Below, in pieces: positions 25,707 through 34,594 of a DNA stretch of 64,000 nt; within the stretch, counting starts at the first letter, position 1, and every line of letters begins with the position of its first letter. The position numbers were made by a program, and so were the translations under genes. Location of the stretch: the NCBI GenBank assembly GCA_052389555.1, contig JBQTHV010000108.1, positions 21,239 to 85,238 on the forward strand, read 5' to 3'. The notes under the pieces are model-generated. The model did not search any database. It worked only from the letters and a program-made list of their open reading frames with translations, and was not told where the DNA came from. Source of the DNA: JABFSM01 sp052389555 (GTDB taxonomy: Bacteria > Gemmatimonadota > Gemmatimonadetes > Gemmatimonadales > GWC2-71-9).

Positions 25707-26974
25707 TGGCGGGCCACCGGCTTCGCATCGGGTACCTGATCCAGCAGTTTCCTCCCGAAGTGGGCGCCGGGCCGGCCCGCACGGTGGAAATGGCGCGGCG
25801 CTGGCTGGAGTGCGGTGCGTCGGTCACCGCCATCACCGCGATGCCCCACGGCCGGCTTCCGGGCCTCGCCCACGGGACCGTTCCCGCGGCGTACCGGGGC
25901 CGCGTGTTAGGGGAGGAGAGCTGGGACGGCATTCGCGTCCTGCGGTCCTGGACCTACGCCTCGCCTCGCCTGAGCCGGCGCGACACGATCGCAAACAACG
26001 TCAGCTTCATGGCAACTGCGCTGCTCTCCGCCGTGCGCGCCGAGCTCGACGTCCTGATCGCGAGCGAGCCGCCGTTTCTGCCCCATGTGTCGGGTTGGCT
26101 CGCCGCGGCCTACCATCGGGTACCGCTGGTGCTCGAGGTGCGCGACCTCTGGCCCGACTATCTCGTCGGACTGGGTTTGCTGCGGTCCGGCCGCCCGGCC
26201 GCGCAGGCGCTCTTCGGGCTCGAACGGTTCCTGCTCCGCCGCGCGAATCATGTCGTGGCGGTCACCGAGTCCTTTCGCCGGCGTCTCATCGCCAAGGGAG
26301 TCCCGGCCGACCGGGTTACCGTCATCCCCAACGGCGTGGATCTGGAGCGTTACACGCCGGGCCCCGCGAGGAGTCCACCACCGCGGCCGGAGTTGCACCA
26401 CCGGGGAGACGAAATCGTGGTTGGCTACCTCGGCACCTTCGGGGCGGGGCAGGGGCTCGAAACCGTCGTCGAGGCCGCCGCGTTGCTCCAGAACGGGCTC
26501 CTCCGAGTCCGATTCGTCCTCGCGGGAGACGGACCGCAGCGCCAGCGGGTGGCGGCCCGGGTCCGAGAGCTCGGGGTCCGTAACATCACGCTGACCGGGA
26601 TTCTACCTCGCGACGCGACCCGCGAGTTCTACGCTGCCTGTGATCTGTGCCTGGTCCCGCTGGCTCCCGTCGATATCTTTCGGGACACGGTTCCCTCCAA
26701 GCTCTTCGAAATCATGGCGTGCGGGCGTCCCGTGATTGCCGCAGTCGAGGGAGAGGCTCGGGCCCTGGTGGAGGAAGCGAGCTGTGGAACTGCGGTCAGC
26801 CCGGGCGATCCCCGCGAGCTTGCGGAGACGATCGCCCGGGAGGCCGGCCGCCCTGAGCCGGAGCGCGCGGCGATGGGCGCGCGGGGCCGTGCCTTCGTGG
26901 CCGAACGTTTCGATCGACGGCACCTGGCTGACCGCTACCTGGAGCTCCTAACCCGCTTGGCCCGAGTGCCGTGA
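25706..26974 (+). CDS. Glycosyltransferase family 4 (WbuB-like)
   Basis: A 422-residue GT-B enzyme. ATG at 25706 overlaps the heparinase stop. The N-terminal half has IGYLIQQFPPEVGAGPARTVEMARRW and DLWPDYLVGLGLL, like WbuB; the C-terminal half has VIPNGVDLERYTP, VGYLGTFGAGQGLETVVEAA, FVLAGDGPQR and DTVPSKLFEIMACGRPVIA with the donor-binding Glu. It would add a sugar to the lipid-linked repeat unit at the cytoplasmic face. The Gly-rich loop and EX7E-like region are intact. Confidence 0.9.
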   Translation: MAGHRLRIGYLIQQFPPEVGAGPARTVEMARRWLECGASVTAITAMPHGRLPGLAHGTVPAAYRGRVLGEESWDGIRVLRSWTYASPRLSRRDTIANNVSFMATALLSAVRAELDVLIASEPPFLPHVSGWLAAAYHRVPLVLEVRDLWPDYLVGLGLLRSGRPAAQALFGLERFLLRRANHVVAVTESFRRRLIAKGVPADRVTVIPNGVDLERYTPGPARSPPPRPELHHRGDEIVVGYLGTFGAGQGLETVVEAAALLQNGLLRVRFVLAGDGPQRQRVAARVRELGVRNITLTGILPRDATREFYAACDLCLVPLAPVDIFRDTVPSKLFEIMACGRPVIAAVEGEARALVEEASCGTAVSPGDPRELAETIAREAGRPEPERAAMGARGRAFVAERFDRRHLADRYLELLTRLARVP

Positions 26975-26981
26975 GGATGCC

Positions 26982-27968
26982 ATGACCGATCGCGAAGAGC
27001 TGTCGCTGCTCGCCGTCGCCGCGGGTCTCTTGCGGCACCGCCGGCGCATCATCGGCGCCGCGCTGGGGCTGGGTCTGCTCGCCGCGATCGTCACCGTGGT
27101 TCGGCCTCGCCAGTACCTCGCCAACGCGTCGTTCATCGCCCAGGTCCGCAGCACCAACGCGGCGCTCTCCGGGGTGGCCGCCCAGTTCGGGGTGACGGTC
27201 ACCCCCGTCGAGCCGGGTCAGTCACCCAGCTTCTACGCGGATCTGCTGCGCTCCCGCGAGCTGCTGAGCGCGCTCGCCACCTCCCGGTTCCCGCCCGCCG
27301 CCGGCGATTCGGCGACGCTGCTCGAGATTCTGGGTATCGGCGGCGCGACCCCGGCCCTCCAGGTGGAGCGCGCGGTGGCCCGCTTGCGCCGCCGGCTCGA
27401 GGTCTCGATCGCTGCGCGCACCGGGGTGGTTTCCCTGGGGCTCGCGGCCCCGACGCCGGAATTGGCCCAGCAGGTCACCGCGCGACTGCTCGAGCTGCTC
27501 AACCAGTTCAATGTTTCCACCCGCCGGTCCCAGGCTTCCGAGGAGCGGCGGTTCACCGAACAGCGGCTGCGGGAGGTCATGGACGAGCTCCGTCAGGCCG
27601 AAGATCGGCTGGTCGTCTTTACCCAGCAGAATCGGGACATTCGCAGCTCGCCGCGGTTGCAGGCCGAATTTGCCCGACTGGAGCGGCAGGTCCTGCTGCG
27701 GCAGCAGGTCGTGATTCAGTTGTCCCAGGCCGCGGAACAAGCCAAGATCGAAGCGGTTCGGGATACGCCGGTGCTCACGGTCATCGAGCGGCCGGTGGTC
27801 CCGGCCCGCGCGGCCTCCCGCCGGCTGGTGGCCTGGATCGGGTTCGGCCTGGTGGTGGGGGGCGTGTTAGGACTCTTGTGGGCGGTCTGGGCCGACAACC
27901 TGCAGCGCGCCCGGGCCGCCGATTCCCAGGCCTATCGTGACTATCGACAAGCCTTGGCCCGATCCTAA
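26982..27968 (+). CDS. Wzz/chain-length determinant protein
   Basis: A 328-residue inner-membrane protein with two membrane segments, one near residue 25 (IIGAALGLGLLAAIVTVV) and one near residue 290 (VAWIGFGLVVGGVLGLLWAVW), and a long coiled-coil periplasmic part between them (EERRFTEQRLREVMDELRQA). This is the Wzz layout that sets polysaccharide length and bridges to the exporter. There is no C-terminal tyrosine-kinase (Wzc) domain. It is the last gene of the forward block and meets the Wza-like gene tail to tail across a hairpin. Confidence 0.88.
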   Translation: MTDREELSLLAVAAGLLRHRRRIIGAALGLGLLAAIVTVVRPRQYLANASFIAQVRSTNAALSGVAAQFGVTVTPVEPGQSPSFYADLLRSRELLSALATSRFPPAAGDSATLLEILGIGGATPALQVERAVARLRRRLEVSIAARTGVVSLGLAAPTPELAQQVTARLLELLNQFNVSTRRSQASEERRFTEQRLREVMDELRQAEDRLVVFTQQNRDIRSSPRLQAEFARLERQVLLRQQVVIQLSQAAEQAKIEAVRDTPVLTVIERPVVPARAASRRLVAWIGFGLVVGGVLGLLWAVWADNLQRARAADSQAYRDYRQALARS

Positions 27969-28100
27969 TCTTAGGAGGTAGTAAGTAGGAGGTAGTGAGC
28001 AGGAGGTAGTGAGAAGGGACAAAACTTGCCGTGGCAAGAAACACGCACCGGCAGGGTTTGTCCTTCTCACTACCTCCTGCTCGCTACCTCCTCCTACCGT
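27969..28100. terminator. Tandem-repeat hairpin, probable bidirectional terminator
   Basis: Three GGAGGTAGTRAG copies (27973-28013) face complementary CTCACTACCTCCTGCTCG-type copies (28066-28095) around a loop that starts GGGACAAAAC. It lies between convergent genes, so it could stop transcription from both sides, although there is no classic T-run. Homologous to the element at 13305-13434. The Wza-like gene's stop codon at 28094 lies inside the right arm. Confidence 0.7.
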
Positions 28101-30544
28101 GTCGCCACGACAATTATGGCAACCGTACTCGCCAGGATCTGCGCGATGGACGCCGCGAGCCCCACGAAATCTTTCTTGTCACTCGGATCCCGCTGCGGCA
28201 CAAACACGACCGCTCCCGGACTCGGCTCGGGTATGGTGTCCTCAAAGAGGAACCGCCGCTTGACGCTCTCGACTTTGCCGTTCGCCTGGGTCACGAATGC
28301 CTTGCCCTTGTCCCCCATCCGGCTATACCCACCCGCGCTTGCCACATAGAAATCGATATCCCGCCCGGGGACATACGCGACCGCCATCGGCGAGTTGACC
28401 GCGCCCTCGACTCGCACGACGGGGATGTATTCCGGAATCACGATCGAGTCTCCCGCCGTCAGCACCAGGTTGTCCCGATGCGAGGGATTCCTGAGCACCG
28501 CGGGAAGATCGATGCCGATCCGGCCCTGCGAGATGGACCGGCGCACGAACCTGATCCCGGCCGGATAGGCCTCCCGGTTGAGCCCGCCGGCCCGCCCGAT
28601 CATGTCGGAAAGCCGCTCGGTCCGGGTCCGCAGGGCATAGGTTCCGGGGAACTGAATCTGGCCTTCAATGCGGACCGTTCGGTGCAACTCCCATTCCGGC
28701 TGTCTGAAGACCAGGATGTTGTCGTAGGGCTCGAGCGCGACTTCCGGTGCCCCTCGGGCCTGGGCTGCGAGTCCCGGAGGGCCCAGGTACTCACCGTTCG
28801 GCCCGCGATCGAAGAGGTACGTTGAGTCCAGCGGAACCCTGGTGGTGGTAGCCAGGCCGCCGCCGGATCGATCCTCCGGAATGCGGGCAATTTCGGCCTC
28901 GGTGAGCAGAGCGTCTTCGGTGAGTCCTTCGGCGAGGAGAACCGCGTCTCGCAGGGTCATTCCTTCCCGGAAGGGAACACTTCCCGGCCGCTTGACCGCT
29001 CCGGCCACCGTGACATAACGCGCGGGCCGGAACGTCGTCCGCGCGAACACGGTGATCTCGTCGTCTTCCTGGAGCGGGAAGTTGTCCCGGATAGCGCCCA
29101 CCGAGTCGGCGAAGGCGCCCCGCAATTGAATCCGGGTGGAATCCGGCTGCAATCGGGACACCAGGATCTGATCCAGATACACGTCTGGCTTGGGTCCGCC
29201 CGCCAGCCGGATCGCTTCTTCGAGCCGCATTCCTGGAACGAATCCGACGGGGCCTTCGTTCCATACTGCCCCGCGGACGACGATCTGATTGCGGCGCCGT
29301 CCCGCGATTTCGAACACGCGGACCTCGTCGCCGGGTTCCAGCGCGAAGCGGGGCACCGTGCCGTCGGCGAACTGTTCGGGACCGAGATCCAGCACGACTC
29401 GATCGCGCCCGCCAGGCTGCCGCTGGGCGGGCGGAAGAATCCGATCGATCTGCACCCGGCGTTGCAGCGCAGTGGCTTCGAACCCGCCGGCCGAGGCGAT
29501 GAGCTCGCGGAGGGTCTCACCCGGCTTGAGTTCGTATTCCGCGGGACGCACCACCCGTCCGGTAACCCGCACGATCGACCCTCGCACCGGCACGAAGACG
29601 ACGTCGCCGTTCTCGAGCCGGATGTCCCGGCTATTGTCGCCGCGAATCAGATAGTCGTAGAGATCGAGTTCGCCCACCGTGCGCGGACCGCCGCCTCCCA
29701 CCCCGTTGCCTCCCGATCCGCGCCGGACCTGAACGCTGCGGAACGACCCATTGACCGTCGGGCCCCCCGCGGCATAGAGCGCGGTGAGCACCGTGCCGAC
29801 AGCGGGAATCTGATACGAGCCCGGGTGGGCGACGTCACCGATCACGTACACCTGATTCACCCGAAGCCGGGTTACCGTGACCTGAAACCGGGTGGCGGCG
29901 CCGGCCCCTCGGCGAACGCTGCTATAGACGCGGCCCAGCCGTTCGTAGAGCAGGTTCTCGAGCTGGCTCATGTTGAGCCCGGCCACGAAAAGCTGCCCGA
30001 CCTGCGGGATCACGATGAAGCCTTCCCGGCTCACCTCGAGCTGGTGGGTGAGCTCGACTTCGCCGGTCAGAATCAAGGCGAGCGCGTCGCCTGGTCCGAG
30101 CCGATAGCTGGGATCGACCGGCCCGGCCAGCGAAGGCTGAAACTGTGACGTGGCTCGCTTGAATACTTCCATTCCGAACCGAACCTGCGCGCCACTCGGA
30201 GGAGCCGCCAGCGGAATCGTATCAGTCGTCGCAGGGGTCTCTCCAGGGAGAAACCCCAGGGCCGAGCTTGCCGCCACCACCTGCTCGTTGAGGGGCACGC
30301 TGATGCCTTGAGGGGGCGTGCTCAAATAGGGATCGAGAAGACTCGCTGGATAACCAGTTGCGCTGAGCCGAGACCGGACCTGGTCCGCCGTGAGTCCCGA
30401 TGCCTGAATCTGCCGGCGGATCGCCTCGGAAAGGTCAGGACGGGACGCGAGGATATTGCGAATCTGTTCGGCCGAAAGCGACTGAGAATGAGCCGGGCCC
30501 GTCGCTGCGGCGAAGAGGCCCAGGGCCAGTACGAATGCTCGCAC
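28094..30544 (-). CDS. Polysaccharide export outer-membrane protein, multi-SLBB (Wza-like)
   Basis: An 816-residue protein with a signal peptide (MRAFVLALGLFAAATGPAHSQ). A Poly_export domain follows near residue 135 (YRLGPGDALALILTGEVELT, VIPQVGQLFVAGL), then several SLBB domains recognised by repeated VxGxVxxPG patterns (YVIGDVAHPGSYQIP, VTGRVVRPAEYELKPGETL, VAGAVKRPGSVPFREGM, IEGQIQFPGTYAL, VEGAVNSPMAVAYVPG). A hydrophobic tail (VGLAASIAQILASTVAIIVVAT) ends the protein. It lacks a lipobox, unlike E. coli Wza. It would form the periplasmic/outer-membrane conduit for the glycan and is divergent from the epimerase gene. Confidence 0.92.
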   Translation of the reverse strand: MRAFVLALGLFAAATGPAHSQSLSAEQIRNILASRPDLSEAIRRQIQASGLTADQVRSRLSATGYPASLLDPYLSTPPQGISVPLNEQVVAASSALGFLPGETPATTDTIPLAAPPSGAQVRFGMEVFKRATSQFQPSLAGPVDPSYRLGPGDALALILTGEVELTHQLEVSREGFIVIPQVGQLFVAGLNMSQLENLLYERLGRVYSSVRRGAGAATRFQVTVTRLRVNQVYVIGDVAHPGSYQIPAVGTVLTALYAAGGPTVNGSFRSVQVRRGSGGNGVGGGGPRTVGELDLYDYLIRGDNSRDIRLENGDVVFVPVRGSIVRVTGRVVRPAEYELKPGETLRELIASAGGFEATALQRRVQIDRILPPAQRQPGGRDRVVLDLGPEQFADGTVPRFALEPGDEVRVFEIAGRRRNQIVVRGAVWNEGPVGFVPGMRLEEAIRLAGGPKPDVYLDQILVSRLQPDSTRIQLRGAFADSVGAIRDNFPLQEDDEITVFARTTFRPARYVTVAGAVKRPGSVPFREGMTLRDAVLLAEGLTEDALLTEAEIARIPEDRSGGGLATTTRVPLDSTYLFDRGPNGEYLGPPGLAAQARGAPEVALEPYDNILVFRQPEWELHRTVRIEGQIQFPGTYALRTRTERLSDMIGRAGGLNREAYPAGIRFVRRSISQGRIGIDLPAVLRNPSHRDNLVLTAGDSIVIPEYIPVVRVEGAVNSPMAVAYVPGRDIDFYVASAGGYSRMGDKGKAFVTQANGKVESVKRRFLFEDTIPEPSPGAVVFVPQRDPSDKKDFVGLAASIAQILASTVAIIVVATR

Positions 30545-30647
30545 GGCAGCTCCGGTGCTGGGATGAACTGGATGAATCGGGTTTACCTGCCTGCTCGCAA
30601 ATTAACGGCAAAACGGTAGCGGGCCAGCCTCGATATAGCTTTCGGCG

Positions 30648-31598
30648 ATGCTCCCCTGGGAAAGACGGGCGGTAGTCATCTCCGGCGCCAGCGGCTTTCT
30701 GGGAACCATCATTGCTTCCGCCGCGAGCCAGGCCGGTGCTTCGGTGCGCGGACTCGTCCGGCGGAGCGACGCTCCGCTCCCCGGTGGTGTCGAACCAGTC
30801 CTGATCCGCGATCTCGGCGACCCGGCGATCCTCGCGACCGCCTGTGAGGGCGCGGACCTCGTCATTCACCTTGCGGCGCGGGTTCACCGCCTGCGAGCTT
30901 CCGAGCGCGAGGATGAGGCGGCCTTCCGCCGCGATAACGTCGAGGGAACCGCCTCGCTGCTCAGCGCCGGCGCACGAACCGGCGTGCGAACGTTCATCTT
31001 CATCAGCTCGGTAAAGGCGATCGCGGAGCGGAGCGACGACCCCCTTCCGGAATCCATCGCGCCTCGCCCGGAGGATGCCTACGGGCGCTCGAAGCTCGCG
31101 GCCGAACAACTGGTAACCGAGTGGGGACGTGACGATACCCGTCGAGTCGTGGTTCTCCGGCTTCCCCTCGTCTATGGCCCCGGCATGGGTGCGAACATGC
31201 TGCGGCTGTTTCGCGCGGTGGCCCGAGGAATCCCACTTCCCCTGGGATCCATTCGCAACCGGCGGAGCGTGCTTAGCGCGGCCAACCTGGTTCGGGCTCT
31301 CGGTGCGGTCCTGACTGGTCCGAACGGAAGTGTGGTGTATCATGTCGCTGATCCGGACCCCTTGAGTACCCCCGAGCTCGTTCATCAGATCGCGGGTTCC
31401 CTTGGCGTCACCCCACGACTGGTGCCCTTTCCGCCCGGGCTGCTTCGCCGTTTGGGCGGAATGGGGAAACGGCTGGTGGACTCGCTGGTGCTCGACACCC
31501 GTGCGATCGCACACGACTACCCCGCGCTCGTCCTCGATCCCACCGCGATTGGTCTGCGAGAAACCGCCAGGTGGTTTTGGAGCACCCAGCGGTCGTGA
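30648..31598 (+). CDS. NAD-dependent epimerase/reductase (WbpV-like)
   Basis: A 316-residue extended SDR. Motifs: GASGFLGTI (Rossmann), HLAARVHRLR, FISSVKAIAE and the catalytic YGRSK. Proteins of this type next to a WbpL-like transferase and a WbpM-like dehydratase reduce or epimerise the 4-keto product to UDP-QuiNAc or UDP-FucNAc (known from wbpV-wbpL-wbpM and the Rhizobium wreQ/U/V set). The 103-base gap to the divergent Wza-like gene shows only an ATATAGC stretch at about 30633-30639. Its stop overlaps the next gene's GTG. Confidence 0.83.
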   Translation: MLPWERRAVVISGASGFLGTIIASAASQAGASVRGLVRRSDAPLPGGVEPVLIRDLGDPAILATACEGADLVIHLAARVHRLRASEREDEAAFRRDNVEGTASLLSAGARTGVRTFIFISSVKAIAERSDDPLPESIAPRPEDAYGRSKLAAEQLVTEWGRDDTRRVVVLRLPLVYGPGMGANMLRLFRAVARGIPLPLGSIRNRRSVLSAANLVRALGAVLTGPNGSVVYHVADPDPLSTPELVHQIAGSLGVTPRLVPFPPGLLRRLGGMGKRLVDSLVLDTRAIAHDYPALVLDPTAIGLRETARWFWSTQRS

Positions 31599-32623
31599 GT
31601 CGGCCTTGGATCCTGCTGCTGGGGGCCGTGATCGCCTCGTGGGCACTGACTGGCGCGATTCGCCGGTGGGCCTTGCGAACAGGGGCACTCGATGTTCCTG
31701 GTCCGCGAAGTCTTCACGTCGTTCCAGTCCCGCGAAGCGGAGGGGCCGCCATCGCCACGGTAACGCTCGCCGCAGTGGCGGGCTTGGGGGCCTTTGGACT
31801 GATTTCCGCTTCTCTGGCGCAAGCAATCTTCCCCGGCGGACTCTTGATCGCGACAGTGGGTTGGCTCGACGACCGGCAACAGCTCGCCCCCGGGCTGCGG
31901 CTGGTCGTGCATTTCGCGGCTGCCGGATGGGCGGTCTGGAGCCTCGGCGGGCTCTCTGGTCTCGAACTCGGCCTAACCCGAATTCACTTGGGAACTGTCG
32001 GAGCGGTCCTTGCAGTACTCGCAATCGTCTGGGCTATCAACCTCTATAACTTCATGGACGGTATAGACGGCCTTGCGGGTGCGGAGGCAGTTCAGGTCGG
32101 AATCGCCGGGGCTCTGCTCGCGGCCTCCAACCCCTCGGGGCTTTCCTGGGTCGCGGCGGTGATGGCTGCTGCCTCGGCCGGGTTTCTCTGGTGGAACCGG
32201 CCGCCCGCGCGGATCTTCATGGGCGACGTCGGCAGCGGCCTGCTGGGCTTTACGATGGGCGTGCTGGCTATCGCTTCCGAAACGACCGGCGGCCCGCCCA
32301 GCGCGGTCTGGCTGCTCCTCCTCGGCGTGTTTGTGTTCGATGCCACCGTGACGCTGGCACGGCGGCTGCTGGCTGGCGAGCCGGTCTACCGGCCGCACCG
32401 CTCACACGCGTATCAACGGATGATCCTGGCGGGAGCGACGCACGGCCGGGTGACCGCGATAGTCGTCGGCATCAACGTTGCCCTGGCTTTGCTCGCGTTT
32501 GCGGCAGTGCAGTATCCTCGCGGCTTACCCGCCGCCATCGGCATGGCCGGGCTTGGATTGGCGAGCGGATATGTCGCGATTGAGCGCAGGCAACCCATGA
32601 CTTCGTCAACGCCCGGATTGTGA
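31595..32623 (+). CDS. Undecaprenyl-phosphate sugar-1-P transferase (WbpL/WecA-like)
   Basis: A 342-residue membrane protein with about 10 segments. Family motifs: GWLDDRQQL (metal-binding Asp pair), NLYNFMDGIDGLAG, FMGDVGSGLLGF and the cytoplasmic RPHRSHAYQRM loop. It would start each repeat unit by moving a GlcNAc-derived sugar phosphate (QuiNAc or FucNAc, by context) to undecaprenyl phosphate. GTG at 31595 overlaps the upstream stop (GTGA). Confidence 0.9.
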   Translation: MSRPWILLLGAVIASWALTGAIRRWALRTGALDVPGPRSLHVVPVPRSGGAAIATVTLAAVAGLGAFGLISASLAQAIFPGGLLIATVGWLDDRQQLAPGLRLVVHFAAAGWAVWSLGGLSGLELGLTRIHLGTVGAVLAVLAIVWAINLYNFMDGIDGLAGAEAVQVGIAGALLAASNPSGLSWVAAVMAAASAGFLWWNRPPARIFMGDVGSGLLGFTMGVLAIASETTGGPPSAVWLLLLGVFVFDATVTLARRLLAGEPVYRPHRSHAYQRMILAGATHGRVTAIVVGINVALALLAFAAVQYPRGLPAAIGMAGLGLASGYVAIERRQPMTSSTPGL

Positions 32624-32644
32624 CGGGTATATCTTAGGGCCGCC

Positions 32645-34594
32645 ATGAGTCGATCCGCGCCGCGGACGGTACCTCATCTCCGGAATCGATATCTCTTGCT
32701 GAGCGACGCCGTCCTCTTCACGGTGTCTCTCGGCCTCGCCTTCACCTTGCGGTACGAGGCCCTCGAGTGGCCGCCCGGGCAGGGCCGCACCTTTCTGCTG
32801 CTCGTCGCGATCTTCGTCCCGATCAAGCTCGCGTTGCTTTATGCGGTGGGACTGTACCGGCGGCTCTGGAGCTTCGCCGGGGTCGCCGAGCTGGAGCGCA
32901 TCATTGTCGGCGGAATCCTGGTCGCAGTCGTAACCGGGATGTTGGGTGCCTGGATCCTTCCGGTGGCCGGTTTGCTCAATCCCAGGCCCGCGTTAGGAGT
33001 GCTTGCCTTCGATGCATTCCTGACCAGCGCGTTCCTGGCCGCCCCCCGGCTCCTGGCTCGCATTCTCCATCGTCGCGCCGCCACCGGTGTGTACGCGGGC
33101 GCCAAGCGCGTCCTGATCGCCGGGGCCGGCTCCTCCGGGGAGATCCTGGTCCGCCAGCTCCGCACCAATCCGCAGCTCGGTCTGCTTCCCATCGGATTCC
33201 TCGACGATGACGAGAAGAAGCAGGGCCTCGTCATGCAGGACCTTCCGGTCTTCGGGGCCATCAGTCAACTTCGCCAGATCGCTCGCGAGGAGCAGGCCCG
33301 CGAAGTCATCATTGCCATGCCCTCGGCGCCGGGCACGGTGATTCGGCGGGTCCTTGACCTCGCGCGCGAGGCCGGCCTCGAGACCCGGACCATGGCCGGC
33401 GTCACCGAGTCGCTGTCGGGCCGCGCCGGTGCCTCCATCCTGAGGCCGGTGCGGATCGAAGACGTCCTTCGGCGCGAAGCGGTCCGCACCAACCTCGAGC
33501 GGGTTCGCGAGTTCGTGCAGGGTGCCACCGTTCTGGTCACCGGGGCCGGGGGCTCGATCGGGAGCGAGCTCTGCCGGCAGATCAGCTCGCTGGGTCCGGC
33601 CCGATTGCTTCTGCTGGGCCATGCCGAGAACGACATTTTCGAGATTCATGAGGAGCTGCGCGAGCGGCACCCCTCCATTCAGTTGGTGCCGCTGATCGCG
33701 GATGTCCGCGACCGCAAGCGAATCGACCGGCTCCTCCGCGGCAGCCCTCCGACCACGATCTTCCACGCGGCGGCGCACAAGCACGTGCCGTTGATGGAAG
33801 AGAACATCGCCGACGCGATTACCAACAACGTGCTCGGTACCCTGAATGTCGCCGAGCTCGCGGTCGAGCTGGGGACCCGCCATATGGTGCTGGTCTCCAC
33901 CGACAAGGCGGTTCGACCGACCAATGTGATGGGGGCGACCAAACGCGTGGCGGAGCAGGTAGTCCAGGAGCTCTCCACCCCGCACGAGCGGCATTTCATC
34001 GCCGTTCGGTTCGGCAACGTGCTCGGCAGCCGGGGCAGCGTCATTCCTAGCTTCCTTGCCCAGATCGCGGCTGGTGGACCCGTGCGGGTAACCCATCCCG
34101 AAATGCGCCGCTTCTTCATGACGATCCCGGAGTCGGTTCAGCTCGTGCTCCAGGCCGCCGCGTTAGGACGGGGTGGGGAGGTCTTTGTGCTCGACATGGG
34201 CGAGCCGGTTCGCATCCTGGATCTGGCCCGCGACCTGATTCGGCTGTCCGGCCTGGAGGAAGGGAAGGACATCCAGATCCACTTCAGCGGGGTGCGTCCC
34301 GGCGAGAAGCTGTACGAAGAGCTCTTCTTCGGGGCGGAAGTCGCTGCTCCAACCGAACATCCGAAGATCCTCAAGGCTCGGCATGCCGAAATCCAGGAGC
34401 CGGTGATGCCGGCCGTCGCTGCGTTGATCGAGGCGGCCCGCGCCGGCGCGCCTGACGAAGTCCTCCTTGCCTGGCTCCGCAAGCTGGTGCCTGACTACGA
34501 TCCCGCCAAGAGCCCGCACAACATCACCGGTCGGATGCAGGACAAGGCGACGCCCCGCCTCACCGAGGCTCCGCCCGTCCCGCCGGCAACCTGA
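32645..34594 (+). CDS. Nucleoside-diphosphate-sugar 4,6-dehydratase (WbpM/PglF/CapD family)
   Basis: A 649-residue protein. The N-terminus has four membrane segments (LLSDAVLFTVSLGLAFTLRY onward), then a CoA-binding-like Rossmann domain (VLIAGAGSSGEILVRQL), then the catalytic SDR domain at about 290-590: VLVTGAGGSIGSELCRQ, STDKAVRPTNVMGATKR. The active site has Met in place of Tyr (SMK triad), as in the large WbpM group. It converts UDP-GlcNAc to the 4-keto-6-deoxy sugar. The last 35 bases overlap the 3' end of the Wzi-like gene on the other strand. Confidence 0.92.
   Translation: MSRSAPRTVPHLRNRYLLLSDAVLFTVSLGLAFTLRYEALEWPPGQGRTFLLLVAIFVPIKLALLYAVGLYRRLWSFAGVAELERIIVGGILVAVVTGMLGAWILPVAGLLNPRPALGVLAFDAFLTSAFLAAPRLLARILHRRAATGVYAGAKRVLIAGAGSSGEILVRQLRTNPQLGLLPIGFLDDDEKKQGLVMQDLPVFGAISQLRQIAREEQAREVIIAMPSAPGTVIRRVLDLAREAGLETRTMAGVTESLSGRAGASILRPVRIEDVLRREAVRTNLERVREFVQGATVLVTGAGGSIGSELCRQISSLGPARLLLLGHAENDIFEIHEELRERHPSIQLVPLIADVRDRKRIDRLLRGSPPTTIFHAAAHKHVPLMEENIADAITNNVLGTLNVAELAVELGTRHMVLVSTDKAVRPTNVMGATKRVAEQVVQELSTPHERHFIAVRFGNVLGSRGSVIPSFLAQIAAGGPVRVTHPEMRRFFMTIPESVQLVLQAAALGRGGEVFVLDMGEPVRILDLARDLIRLSGLEEGKDIQIHFSGVRPGEKLYEELFFGAEVAAPTEHPKILKARHAEIQEPVMPAVAALIEAARAGAPDEVLLAWLRKLVPDYDPAKSPHNITGRMQDKATPRLTEAPPVPPAT

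Noticed and set aside
13437..27968. Exosortase-linked exopolysaccharide locus, because of AsnB and the heparinase/dehydrogenase pair
   Set aside because: No exosortase, PEP-CTERM protein or TIGR-type EPS regulator is seen; Wzy/Wzx/Wzz with a WbpL-like initiator explains the locus.
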